Positions 1-8,300 of a DNA stretch of 15,459 nt are shown in pieces. The notes under the pieces were generated by a model that saw nothing but the letters and a program-made list of their open reading frames with translations, did not search any database and had not been told where the DNA came from. The translations under genes and the position numbers were made by a program. Numbering within the stretch: the stretch's first letter is position 1; the number at the start of each line of letters is the position of its first letter. The stretch comes from GWB1-37-8 sp964646925 (GTDB lineage: Bacteria; Patescibacteriota; Microgenomatia; Levybacterales; UBA12049), in assembly GCA_964646925.1 (NCBI GenBank), contig CAZYIC010000027.1, positions 1-15,459 on the forward strand, read 5' to 3'.

Positions 1-328
1 TTGTTTGGGGTTTGGTAATAATTCTTTTTGCCGCTTCCGAAGTTACGGAAATTACCAAATCATATTCGTCAAAGTTAAAGCTCTCAAAAGCCAATGGCAT
101 TAATAAAGCAAATAGCTCATGCCTGGATGAAGCAAGGGGAAATTTTTGAAGAAAAGAAGTTTTTATTCTTGCTTGCCCTGAGTTAAACCGAAGGGCCCAA
201 GGCGCTTTCTTTTTATCGTAAACAGACGTATAAAGAGGAGCATCGGGAAACAATTTGTGAAGAGCTAATAAAACTCTCTCCGCCCCTCCCCACTTATTCA
301 CCCGATCATACACCAACGCAACCTTCAT
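1..328 (-). CDS. Family 4 glycosyltransferase, N-terminal part (cut by window edge)
   Basis: The ATG is at 328-326 and the frame stays open for 109 codons to the left edge, so only the N-terminal acceptor-side Rossmann half is present. The start reads MKVALVYDRVNKWGGAERVL, the beta1/glycine-loop signature of GT4 enzymes of the WcaI/RfaG type (GGAERV at residues 14-19), followed by LFPDAPLYTSVYD. These are retaining, nucleotide-sugar-dependent enzymes acting on the cytoplasmic face. Residues of about 44-51 (LRFNSGQA) look inserted between the motifs usually written as one stretch (VYDKKKAPW...IKTSFLQKFP); they are encoded by the hairpin element at 172-195. The gene is separated from its upstream neighbour by 220 bp and has its own extended -10 box ending 7 nt before the ATG. 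The family call is firm; the sugar is unknown. Confidence 0.85.
   Translation of the reverse strand, partial: MKVALVYDRVNKWGGAERVLLALHKLFPDAPLYTSVYDKKKAPWALRFNSGQARIKTSFLQKFPLASSRHELFALLMPLAFESFNFDEYDLVISVTSEAAKRIITKPQT
172..195. repeat. 24-bp in-frame hairpin element, type B, copy 1
   Basis: The leader CTTG is followed by CCCTGAGTTAAACCGAAGGG. The arms CCCT/AGGG pair, with an inner GT-TAA-AC mini-stem. It matches the copy at 2395-2418 except at a few positions; two of those changes (C to T and G to A) sit opposite each other in the inner stem and keep it paired. At 24 bp it adds exactly eight codons to the GT4 gene. Confidence 0.75.
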
Positions 329-344
329 TAGATAAATTATAGCA
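329..344 (-). promoter_or_regulatory. Extended -10 promoter immediately upstream of the left-edge GT4
   Basis: On the minus strand TGC-TATAAT lies at 344-336, a TGn extended -10 with a consensus hexamer. It is followed by seven bases (TTATCTA) and then ATG at 328. The predicted start of transcription is the A just before, or of, the ATG, so the mRNA would be leaderless or nearly so. I see no good -35 at 16-18 bp, which an extended -10 does not strictly need. The box matches that at 11731-11723. Confidence 0.6.
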
Positions 345-548
345 AGAAATACAACGGCGCGTCTCAATTACGCCCTTTTATTACACGCGTCCTTTGCATG
401 CACCCTTGGGGTGAATCCATATATACACCTGCGGAAAATTATTTAAAAGTATGCTGCTACATAGCAGTGAACTTTTGACAAATTCTTAATTCCATCATCC
501 CATCTTTCGTGCACACTTGCACACACCAGGTATGTATAAGCTTGACAC
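329..548. other. 220-bp intergenic region in the glycan operon
   Basis: This is the largest gap in the window and is less AT-rich than its neighbours. Besides the promoter at its left end it holds three small inverted repeats: CACCC/GGGTG around TTG (401-413), CTGCTA/TAGCAG around CA (454-467) and GTGCA/TGCAC around CACT (509-522). None is followed by a clear T-run on the minus strand, so no confident terminator can be named. The longest open stretches are only a dozen or so codons. No RNA gene is recognised. Confidence 0.5.
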
Positions 549-1652
549 CTAAGGCATAGACGTTGCTTGTTCGTAGATTGAGAGGGTTTGTTGGGCCATT
601 TTTTGCCAGGAGAATTTTTTAAGCCAGTCTTCTGCCTTTTTCTTTAAATCCTGCCTCTCTGAAACTTTTAAGTTTGACGCTTGCATTAATTTTCTTGCAA
701 TATCTGTAGGATCTTTGGGATTGAAATAAATTGCCAGATCATCACATACTTCACGAAAAGAAGGAATATCGGAAACAACAGGGATGCTTCCTGCTCCCAA
801 GGCCTCCAAAGGAAATAATCCGAAACCTTCAATTAAAGATGCAGAGACGCTGGCAACGGCATGAAAATAAAGATAAAAAAGGTCGGAATCCGAAACATCA
901 TGCAGAAATATTATATTTTTATTTGTTTTTTTCTCCAAGCGTCTGTAGAAAAAATCTTCCCGACCAACCAATGCCAAATTCGTGTCTGACTTAAGACCCT
1001 TAAAACCTTCAATAAGTTTTTCCAAATTTTTATGAGGATATGCATTGCCTACATATAAAAAATAAGGATTTTTCGTAACTTCCAAAACATTTTCGGAAAC
1101 TTTTCCCTCCTTGATATTTGAGTCAAAACCTTCAGGAGTAACCACAATCTTATCTTTTGAAACTTTTAAGGTATTTATCAAATCATCCTTAACGCAAGCT
1201 AAAGGCACAATGATTTTCTTGGCTTTTGCAACTGCATTTCCCAAAACTTTTTTGTATCCAAATCTTTTCACGTAATAAAAGAGAAAGGGGAGAGTTGATG
1301 CATGACCGGAGGCGTAATGATTCTGGATAAGATCGTGGATAGTTACAATGTATGGCCTATTATAGAAAATGGGTACAGAAAAATAAGGAAAGTGCATAAG
1401 ATTTAAATTTTCTCTTTTTAAAATTGTCGGAAATTTCAATTGCTCTTCAATAGAATGCCATTTGACATCTGCCTCGACAATTTTCCATTTGTCATTTGTC
1501 ATCTGAGATTTTACATTTTCATAATCCCTCGATAAAACAAACAGAGTATATTCATTTTTCCTGTCAATATTCTGCAAATTTAAAACAAGATTTCTAATAT
1601 ATCTCCCGACTCCCGTCTCATTCCACAACCTACAATCAATTCCAACTCTCAC
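549..1652 (-). CDS. Family 4 glycosyltransferase
   Basis: A complete 367-residue GT-B enzyme. The N-terminal domain opens with RVGIDCRLWNETGVGRYIRNL (glycine loop GVGRY at about 14-18). The C-terminal donor domain begins around YFLYVGNAYPHKNL (197-210) and carries the E-x7-E donor motif EGFGLFPLE (E275, E283). The start is GTG at 1652: AAGGAG lies at 1666-1661, 8 nt upstream, and GTGA overlaps the previous gene's TGA by 4 bp, so translation is probably coupled. Residues of about 49-57 (SQMTNDKWK) come from the heptamer array at 1486-1506, in the loop after the second strand. The N-terminus shares IDRKNEY with the truncated GT4 at 11153-11716. Its last codons precede a 220-bp gap. Family is firm; acceptor and sugar are unknown. 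Confidence 0.9.
   Translation of the reverse strand: MRVGIDCRLWNETGVGRYIRNLVLNLQNIDRKNEYTLFVLSRDYENVKSQMTNDKWKIVEADVKWHSIEEQLKFPTILKRENLNLMHFPYFSVPIFYNRPYIVTIHDLIQNHYASGHASTLPFLFYYVKRFGYKKVLGNAVAKAKKIIVPLACVKDDLINTLKVSKDKIVVTPEGFDSNIKEGKVSENVLEVTKNPYFLYVGNAYPHKNLEKLIEGFKGLKSDTNLALVGREDFFYRRLEKKTNKNIIFLHDVSDSDLFYLYFHAVASVSASLIEGFGLFPLEALGAGSIPVVSDIPSFREVCDDLAIYFNPKDPTDIARKLMQASNLKVSERQDLKKKAEDWLKKFSWQKMAQQTLSIYEQATSMP
1486..1506. repeat. Heptamer array, 3 units (CATTTGT)
   Basis: CATTTGT, CATTTGT and CATCTGA lie head to tail inside the GT4 gene. The 21 bp equal seven codons, so the array keeps the frame as a whole while gain or loss of one unit would shift it. Confidence 0.75.
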
Positions 1653-2581
1653 AGCAAATTCTCCTTAATGGAAATTCCCAGATTAATTAATTGATTGACA
1701 ATCCAAGGATATTTTCCAGCATAATGTTTTTTATAAAAAATTCTCATTGCATTAAAACGCCATTTCGTTGCTCTTTTTTTTGTTTCTTCACTTGCAGTTG
1801 TGATTTCTTTTGAAACTTTTTTTAAGCCGCCGCTTACTCCTTTGTAATGAGTTACGAAAACATCCGGAAGATAGTAAATTTTCCAACCCTTTTGTTTTAA
1901 TTGATAACAAAAGTCAATGTCTTCTCCGTAGAAAAAGTAATCCTCGTCCCACCATTTCACTTCTACTCCTGCCTCTCTTCTCACCAACATAAACGCTCCG
2001 GCCAACACATCTATTTCGTGAGTTTCCTCAAAATTCATCCAACCAAGATTATATCCGGCGAAAATCCGCGACTTGGGAAATATCCGTGATAATCCGGAAA
2101 AATGACAAAAAGCATTCCATGGTGTTGGGAAACCCCGATGTGATGCATCATCAATTTCCCCATTTGGCATTACGAGTCTACATGTTGCTGCTCCTGCGTC
2201 TTTGTGGTCGTTCATAAATTTGATCATCGTCTCAATTGTATTTTTCTGCATAATTGTATCGGGGTTAAGAAACAAAACATATTTGCTGCTTTTACTCGAA
2301 GCTCTAATTCCAATATTATTAGCAGCAGAGAAACCTAAATTTTTTTTATTTGCAATAATTTTAAACTTTGAGCTATCATTTTGAACTTTGAACTCTCGCC
2401 CTGAGCGAAGCCGAAGGGTTGAATTTTGAATTTCTTCGACAGATCCGTCTGTCGAAGAATTGTCTACAACAATAATTTCATATTTAAGTTTACCCTCCAT
2501 ACTCTGTAGTATGGATACCAAACATCTTTTCAGAAATTCCCTTGTGTTATAATTTATAATAATTATAGAAATATCAATCAT
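1649..2581 (-). CDS. Family 2 glycosyltransferase, WbbL/rhamnosyltransferase-like
   Basis: A 310-residue GT-A enzyme expected to work at the cytoplasmic membrane face. It begins MIDISIIIINYN, has VVDNSSTDGS (38-47) for nucleotide binding, NLGFSAANN (81-89), LNPDT (105-109) in the place of the metal-binding DxD, and the GED acid region (219-221, FFYGEDIDFC) of the WbbL-like subgroup. C-terminal residues of about 240-300 form the usual helical tail. Between SVE and IIANKKN, about 25 residues (50-75, including STLRLRSG) are extra compared with the close spacing normal in the family. They are encoded by heptamer arrays surrounding a hairpin (2360-2432). The ATG at 2581 follows the previous TAA by one base, and its TGA overlaps the next GTG. 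The substrate is unproven; rhamnose is only suggested by subgroup. Confidence 0.88.
   Translation of the reverse strand: MIDISIIIINYNTREFLKRCLVSILQSMEGKLKYEIIVVDNSSTDGSVEEIQNSTLRLRSGREFKVQNDSSKFKIIANKKNLGFSAANNIGIRASSKSSKYVLFLNPDTIMQKNTIETMIKFMNDHKDAGAATCRLVMPNGEIDDASHRGFPTPWNAFCHFSGLSRIFPKSRIFAGYNLGWMNFEETHEIDVLAGAFMLVRREAGVEVKWWDEDYFFYGEDIDFCYQLKQKGWKIYYLPDVFVTHYKGVSGGLKKVSKEITTASEETKKRATKWRFNAMRIFYKKHYAGKYPWIVNQLINLGISIKENLL
2360..2394. repeat. Heptamer array, 5 units (TTGAACT-like)
   Basis: TTTAAAC, TTTGAGC, TATCATT, TTGAACT and TTGAACT follow each other in 7-bp register. The third is degenerate. The array abuts the type B hairpin element and resumes on its other side at 2419. Confidence 0.65.
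2395..2418. repeat. 24-bp in-frame hairpin element, type B, copy 2
   Basis: The leader CTCG is followed by CCCTGAGCGAAGCCGAAGGG. Arms CCCT/AGGG pair around a GA/GA mismatch and an inner GC-GAA-GC mini-hairpin. It is flanked on both sides by heptamer units and adds eight codons to the GT2 gene, giving STLRLRSG-type peptide. It is related to 172-195. Confidence 0.8.
2419..2432. repeat. Heptamer array, 2 units (TTGAATT)
   Basis: Two exact TTGAATT units directly follow the hairpin element. The last base touches the perfect inverted repeat at 2432-2459. Confidence 0.6.
2432..2459. repeat. Perfect 11-bp inverted repeat with 6-nt loop in GT2 active-site codons
   Basis: TTCTTCGACAG and CTGTCGAAGAA pair without mismatch around ATCCGT. 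The repeat encodes SSTDGSVEE (residues 42-50), so it lies in conserved catalytic-domain codons, immediately beside a heptamer array. A second gene has the same arrangement at 3176-3205. Confidence 0.8.
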
Positions 2582-2582
2582 A

Positions 2583-3788
2583 TTACTGGCCCCAAACTAC
2601 TGATTCATAAACAGAATTTAAATCCTGAGAAATCTTTTCCCAATTGAATTTTTCTTCAACCAATTTTCTTGCATTCAAAGAGATATTGCTATAAAAATCT
2701 TTATCACCTAATAATTTTTTGATTTTTAATACAAACTCATTTGCGTCTTTTGCAATTACAATTTCTTCATTTTCTTTTGCATTTATTGCATTTCCCAAAA
2801 GAGTAGTTATAACCGGCACTCCACAAGCCATACTTTCCAAAATCTTATAACTTGTTCCTCCCCCAACCCTAATAGGAGCAATTAGCAAATCTGCTTTCTC
2901 ATAAATTTTCTCAGTCTCTTTGGGAGCATCTTCATCAAATATTATACTTTTGTCGTTTGTTAATTTCCTTATTTGAAGAGGAATATTTCTTCCAACTATC
3001 CACAATTTTATTCCACTATCCGTCATTCTCGGAATATATTCTGCTTTGAATTTTGGCCAGATTTCCTTAATGATCCATTCAATCGCATCTCTATTCTGAA
3101 TCCACTTAAATTCCCCAATAAATAATATTCTCTTTTCCGTATCTGTTTTTAACTTTTCGTTTTTCGTTTTAAATTTGGTTGTATCGACTCCATTCGATAC
3201 AACCACAACGTCTTTTCTAACCTTACCCATAATTTCTTTTTCAATTTCAGAGACCGCTATCAACTTAGCGGCTCTTCTCCACATGTTTTCTTCCCAAAGC
3301 TTAAGTTTAAAAATGTCTATATATAATAAAGGCCTAAACACCAAAGAAGCATTATCGGCAAAACGCTTGTAAACTAAATATTCAATATTATGTTCGACTA
3401 AAACTAAAGGAATGCCTGTTTTAGGAATGTTTTGCATTACATAAGAAGTCTCCACGTGAATTAAGTCAAACTGAGACTCATTCAATTCCCTTTTTATTTC
3501 TTTTTGCATTTCAGGACTCGTGTGGCCGGTTATTAAAAACGACGAAGAGGATAATCCTGTTCTTGCAATATTACCTAAAGACCATTGTTTTTTGCGAGGT
3601 ATTGTAATAATTTTTTTACAAAATTTCTTAAGCTCACTGACTTCAGCATCTCCCTGATAACCCCTTTTTTCACAAACCAAAGTTATCTTATGCTTACGGC
3701 TTAATTCCTTAATTAAATTATACAAACGGATATGTCCTCCGGAAAAAAGAGGATAAGGCAGATATGACGAAATCAGAAGAATGCTCAT
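2583..3788 (-). CDS. Family 4 glycosyltransferase
   Basis: A complete 401-residue GT-B enzyme. The N-terminal half has ILLISSYLPYPLFSGGHIRL (glycine loop SGGH at 16-19), VEHNIEYL (131-138) and AVSEIEK (178-184). The hinge is VVSNGVDTTKF (196-206), and the donor domain starts at ILFIGEFKWIQNRDA. The usual first Glu of E-x7-E is replaced: the motif is GGGTSYKILES (309-319), with only the second acidic residue (E318) kept. This variant is common in the GT4 subgroup similar to PEP-CTERM/Stp2-type sugar transferases. About ten lysine-rich residues after the hinge (207-216, KTKNEKLKTD) come from the heptamer array at 3145-3172. The ATG at 3788 lies 12 bp after the previous stop, with no strong Shine-Dalgarno, and the gene ends one base before the next ATG. 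The sugar is unknown. Confidence 0.88.
   Translation of the reverse strand: MSILLISSYLPYPLFSGGHIRLYNLIKELSRKHKITLVCEKRGYQGDAEVSELKKFCKKIITIPRKKQWSLGNIARTGLSSSSFLITGHTSPEMQKEIKRELNESQFDLIHVETSYVMQNIPKTGIPLVLVEHNIEYLVYKRFADNASLVFRPLLYIDIFKLKLWEENMWRRAAKLIAVSEIEKEIMGKVRKDVVVVSNGVDTTKFKTKNEKLKTDTEKRILFIGEFKWIQNRDAIEWIIKEIWPKFKAEYIPRMTDSGIKLWIVGRNIPLQIRKLTNDKSIIFDEDAPKETEKIYEKADLLIAPIRVGGGTSYKILESMACGVPVITTLLGNAINAKENEEIVIAKDANEFVLKIKKLLGDKDFYSNISLNARKLVEEKFNWEKISQDLNSVYESVVWGQ
3145..3172. repeat. Heptamer array, 4 units (GTTTTTC-like)
   Basis: GTTTTTA, ACTTTTC, GTTTTTC and GTTTTAA run in 7-bp register within the GT4 hinge codons. The array ends three bases from the perfect inverted repeat at 3176-3205. 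Confidence 0.65.
3176..3205. repeat. Perfect 12-bp inverted repeat with 6-nt loop at the GT4 hinge
   Basis: TGGTTGTATCGA pairs fully with TCGATACAACCA around CTCCAT. It encodes VVVSNGVDTTK (residues 195-205), a conserved GT4 linker motif, and sits three bases from a heptamer array. The sequence differs from 2432-2459 but the geometry (perfect stem, 6-nt loop, adjacent heptamers) is the same. Confidence 0.8.
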
Positions 3789-3800
3789 CTTAAAATATAT

Positions 3801-5279
3801 TTAGTCTTCCTTTTTTTGCGCCTCCACGCCCAATGCGGTTGGACGAGTTAAGTCAAATATTGCATAGGCCGAAGTTATTGCAACCGGCTTAAACAATGTT
3901 TCCAAGTTAAGCTCTTCCTTTGTTGGATCTGCAAAAGCAATGTAGGATGCTCCTGCTTTTTTGAATGCCTTGAATGATCGATCAAAAACAGGCCAGCCCT
4001 TTCGATTGGCGTAGTACAAAAAAGTTGTATCTCCGCCGTAAGGCGCAATAACTTTTGCGTTTTTTGGAGTAAGCCTATCCACTGCCTGCCCTGCAATAAT
4101 GATGTTGGGATGCTGAATGCTGTAAAAATCCCGAACGGCAAACCATCCAAAAGATAACATAAAAATAACACTTATTGCAACTAACAAAAAAGAGATGCGA
4201 AGATTCAATAAATCTTTTCTTTCTAAAATAAAATCTACGCCTTTGGCAAAAAAAATTGCCAGAGTTGGAATAATCAGAACTTGATAGTAATCATGCTGAA
4301 TATTCCCTGTTGCCAAAACTGTCATATAGACAAGAGAGGAAACTATAAAATAGAAAAATAACCAATTTTCTTTTTTATTTATTTTCCGAAATATTCCTAG
4401 AACAACAAAAGGTAACCCCCAATAACCCAATATCAATCTGCCAATTCTATCCGCAAATAACCAGTGAAAAAATGCCCCCTTAAATCTAATCCCATTACCG
4501 TTAAAAAGCCAATCATTGCGAGGAATTCCCTCGATAAATTCTCTTTGACTCATCCAACCCCTCCAGGCAATTAGTGGCAATACCGAAAGAAATAAAAAAA
4601 GCCAGAGTTGCCACTTCTTAAATAAAGAGATGCCAAAACGATTCCATGCTAGATATGCCAGAGGCAAAGCAAAAAATAAAGCATAAGGTTTAAGCAACAA
4701 TGCTACCGCAATAAAAAATATTGCAATTGAAAATTGAAAATTGAAAATTGAAAATTTAGTTCTTTCTATCCAATTAGAAAAAAAATAGGTTCCGCCCAAC
4801 AATGCCGCAACCATTGACTGATCCGGCAAAATAGTTCTGCCAAAATAAATGTTATAGGGAATAAAAGCAAAGAAAAAAGCGGCCATTAGTCCAGCACGTT
4901 GATTAATATATTTTGCGACTAAGGCATAAAGAAAAATTAGAGATACCAAAGAAGAAAAAATAGTTACAACCCTGCCCCATTCCTCCAACGTCCATTTGCC
5001 AAATATTTTAAATAAACCCGCTTGAGCAGCGTTGTAAATGGGAAATTCAACGAATCTGTATCCCTGTGGATTATCGATAAGAGACACTCCTTTTGACAAA
5101 TCAGGAAATTTTGGACGCAATATATCAAAACCCTCTTGAACAAAAGTCCTGGAAACGGCGGATGTGTCCGACTGACGCCAGGAATGCCAATCCGCAACCG
5201 GCCAATTAAAATGGTACAATCTAACCGCAAACGCGCCAACAAGAATGACCGCCAAAAACAAAACCTCAAATTTCTTCAT
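3801..5279 (-). CDS. PMT/ArnT-type GT-C glycosyltransferase (GT39/GT83-like), integral membrane
   Basis: 492 residues with about ten to twelve hydrophobic segments. After a first membrane helix (5-20) the first extracytoplasmic loop holds VADWHSWRQSDTSA (28-41), whose acidic residue D30 sits where PMT_2-family enzymes place the catalytic/metal-binding Asp. YFGRTILPDQS (145-155) is a second conserved family motif. A soluble C-terminal region (about 395-492) contains IAPYGGDTTFLYYANRKGWPVF. Such enzymes move one sugar from a polyprenyl-phosphate donor to an acceptor on the outer face of the membrane. Residues of about 175-185 (KFSIFNFQFSI) are encoded by a heptamer array and probably lengthen a loop or helix end. 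A good promoter lies just upstream (5319-5291), so this gene may start its own transcript inside the operon. The acceptor is unknown. Confidence 0.85.
   Translation of the reverse strand: MKKFEVLFLAVILVGAFAVRLYHFNWPVADWHSWRQSDTSAVSRTFVQEGFDILRPKFPDLSKGVSLIDNPQGYRFVEFPIYNAAQAGLFKIFGKWTLEEWGRVVTIFSSLVSLIFLYALVAKYINQRAGLMAAFFFAFIPYNIYFGRTILPDQSMVAALLGGTYFFSNWIERTKFSIFNFQFSIAIFFIAVALLLKPYALFFALPLAYLAWNRFGISLFKKWQLWLFLFLSVLPLIAWRGWMSQREFIEGIPRNDWLFNGNGIRFKGAFFHWLFADRIGRLILGYWGLPFVVLGIFRKINKKENWLFFYFIVSSLVYMTVLATGNIQHDYYQVLIIPTLAIFFAKGVDFILERKDLLNLRISFLLVAISVIFMLSFGWFAVRDFYSIQHPNIIIAGQAVDRLTPKNAKVIAPYGGDTTFLYYANRKGWPVFDRSFKAFKKAGASYIAFADPTKEELNLETLFKPVAITSAYAIFDLTRPTALGVEAQKKED
4726..4753. repeat. 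Heptamer array, 4 exact units (ATTGAAA)
   Basis: Four identical ATTGAAA units in a row, the most regular array in the window, followed by ATTTA. It lies inside the GT-C gene. A GCAATA/TATTGC inverted repeat with a 5-A loop (4708-4724) sits just beside it. Confidence 0.85.
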
Positions 5280-5290
5280 TATTTAATGCT

Positions 5291-5319
5291 ATTGTACAGC
5301 ATTCCATTCTCGTTGCCAA
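5291..5319 (-). promoter_or_regulatory. Sigma70-like promoter for the GT-C gene
   Basis: TTGGCA at 5319-5314 and TACAAT at 5296-5291 on the minus strand are 17 bp apart, the optimal spacing. It lies in the 41-bp gap between the fusion gene's TGA and the ATG at 5279. The predicted transcription start leaves a leader of only about 4-5 nt, too short for a Shine-Dalgarno. Confidence 0.6.
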
Positions 5320-5320
5320 T

Positions 5321-8300
5321 TCATCTTGGCGGGTTAAGAAGATTTATCTGTCCGTTTTTTGCTCTTACAATCTCATCAACATTTCCATTGCTGTCAAATC
5401 TAAATACATGAGAATTCGACGATCCCGTTGCATAATCAAAAGCAAGATTGATGTCCGACATTGTATAAACCTCAATGTTGGGATTCTTAAATGTAAACCA
5501 CAGCGCATCTTTTAGCCCTACGGGCCATACCCATGCCTCGCCATTTCTAATAGGCATGTTTGCAAAATAAAATCTCATGCTGTCTCTTATCCAAAAATCT
5601 TTGGAATATCGTCCGATTGAAATTAAAAATCTTTGGGACTTATCGCCTGCCTCCCTCCAATCCGTATGAATTTTTTGCAGGGAAAAGAGCTGAACCATAC
5701 TATAAATGATTATAATCGTAACAATAGCCGATACGCCAATATATCTGCCACTTATGCTAATTAAATAAGCATATATCTTTTTCATAAAAATCACGAAAAG
5801 AATTGCAAATCCGATGGACGATAAATAACTATAGCGGGATGTTATATTTCCCAATCCCAAAAACGGAAGGAGCGATATAAAAAAGAACAAAAATCCAAAA
5901 ATAACAATCTTTTTATCGTTTTCAGCCATTTTCTTCATAATAATTTTACATATATAAATAAAGCCTAAAATTATCGCAAAAGAAACAGGAATAGCCAGTA
6001 ACATATGTTCTCTTGAGAAATTTCTTAAGAGTTGGTAAACGGATAGCGCTTGAGGACCTAAGAGATCAAGCAGTAAATATCCCATGGTATTCCCTACAAT
6101 ATTGTATGGAAGTTTAAAAATATTATATCTATAATCTCCGCTAAACCAATGACTTTGAGCCAATAAACGCAAAATTAAATATGGAAAAATAGGGGATACA
6201 AGAATTAGATAGGAGGCTTTTCTCGTCAGTTTATTTATAATTAATTTTTCTCCATAGATAAAATCATACATAATTATAAGTATTGGAGCCACAACTCCAA
6301 GTTCGTGGAATAATAAGCTAAAAATAATGAAAATTAGAGAAATAATGAAATAAATGTTTTTTTTCTTTTCTTTCCAAAATATGAAAGACAACAACGCCCC
6401 AAGAGCAAAAAACGCATTAAACAGAAAACCGGTAGCGGAAATCCAAAAAATAGCTTCGTGGTGGCCGCTCAGAACAATAAATAAGACTACCGCGGCAATT
6501 GACAAAAAATAATTTTTTATAATCTTTCTTAAAATCAGGAATAAAAGTGCGCTGACAGCAAAGTGAAGAAAAATCGAAACCAGATGATACATTGTTTGGT
6601 TAAACCAGAATGCGGAATGCATCAGGGAAAAATAGAGTTTTGCTCCCGGTCTATAGAAAAAACCGCCGGACTCTGTAAAATAATTAACTAAATTATTACA
6701 ACAGTCTTGAACCCATCTAAACCATGTAAAATCATCTCCTACAAAATAGTTGTTATAACCTGCGAAGAAAAACGCTCCCACAGTTAAAAAAATATAGATA
6801 ATAACCGCATAAGGAGAAATTACCGCTTTTTTAAATTCTTTGAAAAAATTTATTTCCTCAGTCTTGTATAAATGCAAAATTCCAATAGTTATTCCCATTA
6901 AAATCCAATATGTAAAAGCAATTTTTGATGCCTCAAAAACATCGATTAGAATAGCGTTCAGAGCTAATCCGAAGCTCCCTGCAGCAAAACCGATAACAAA
7001 ACTTCTGACAAGAGGAGAGGTGACTTTGGGCAATAGTTTTTTAACATATATAACGGCAATTATGAAAATCGAAATAAATGATGCAAAGCCGAATAGTCCT
7101 CCTTCTCCCAAAATGCGAAGATAATTGTTATCAACAGCAAGACTAACCGACCCATAACCGCTGCCTAAAAAAATATTGCGCTTAAACGCCGTAAACGTCT
7201 TGGGCCATTCTCCCTGAAATCTCGTCGTAAAGGACAGATCATATGCCTTTGCTTTTTTGATCAAATAGTCGCCATAGAAAATACGTATTTCTTCCGAGTC
7301 GGATCCTGCTTTGTTGCTTGATTTTTGATAAAAATATTCTTTTACTTTTTTAAGAACCGGCGATAAGGGAAGATTAACGTAACTTGTTCCTTGCGGCAGA
7401 TTCTCTCCCGTCGGTTTATTTTCTTCTACAACAAGGGGAACTATTGGAGGAATTAAAGAGAAAGGCAGTATTGCCGAGGCGCTTGCGTTTTTAGTATCTA
7501 TATTGGGAATTGGTACTTTTTTGATAATTTTGTTTTTGAAATATGAGGCCGGAACTTCTTTGACCTGACCTATTGCGCCTCCTGTTTTTGCATCAACTAA
7601 AACATCAACTTCCGAAACCGTGCTCTTAAATCTTTGCAAAAGACTTGGGGAAATAATTAAAAGAATGAAAGTTAAGGCCAAAAAGCAAATGATAATTATT
7701 TTTTTCTTCTGAAGAATTAAAAGAAGAAGAAGCGAAAGTAAAAGAACAAAAAAAGAAACTCTGGATACTGTCGTATAAAGAAGAGCAAATCCCAAAGAAG
7801 CCGTAATAAATAACAATGATTTAAAAATCATGTTTTTATAGCCAAAAGCCAGACTTACAAGAATAGGAATTACCAAAACCAAATACGCGGCAAGATCATA
7901 ATGCCCTGCAAATGTAGACGGAACTCTGGAGAAAGAAGACAGTTGTATCGGAACTCCTTTGGCGAATTCTTCATTCATCGTAAGAAAAGCGGGAAAATGC
8001 AGGAATTTTTGCCCAAAACCGTATCCTACAATCAAAAGAAGAACAACAGATAGGGTAACCGCTATGTACTGTATGGATTTTTTGCTTTTTATACTCGCAA
8101 AAGCTACAAAAAACAAAAACATATACTCCATTCTTCTTAAGAAACTTAAAAAGGCTACATTCGAAAAAACATCGGAAAGAGTCGGAAAAAGTATCAAAAC
8201 ACCATGAAGTGTTGCCAATCCGCCGATTATCCAAAAAATCATTATCGGAATTGTCAACGGAGTCTTTAAAGAAACCTTTTTAGCCAGAATTAGGATAATC

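Noticed and set aside
381..428. Mini-ORF on the minus strand in the intergenic gap (GTG start, 15 codons)
   Set aside because: Too short, with no ribosome site and no recognisable product.
454..467. CTGCTA/TAGCAG inverted repeat as a rho-independent terminator for the GT4 gene ending at 549
   Set aside because: The spacer is two bases, the stem is short and only interrupted T-runs follow on the minus strand.
475..547. TTGACA boxes on the plus strand at 475-480 and 542-547
   Set aside because: No -10 box lies at 16-18 bp downstream and no plus-strand gene follows.
2141..2150. TGATGCATCA palindrome, and AATACGTATT at 10508-10517
   Set aside because: Perfect 10-bp palindromes with no spacer are expected by chance at this length and have no link to the repeat elements.
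6840..7124. Plus-strand open frame opposite the large fusion gene, and similar ones elsewhere (for example 731-994, 12351-12632)
   Set aside because: They lie antisense to well-supported genes, resemble no family and have no promoter or ribosome site; they are shadows of AT-rich coding DNA.
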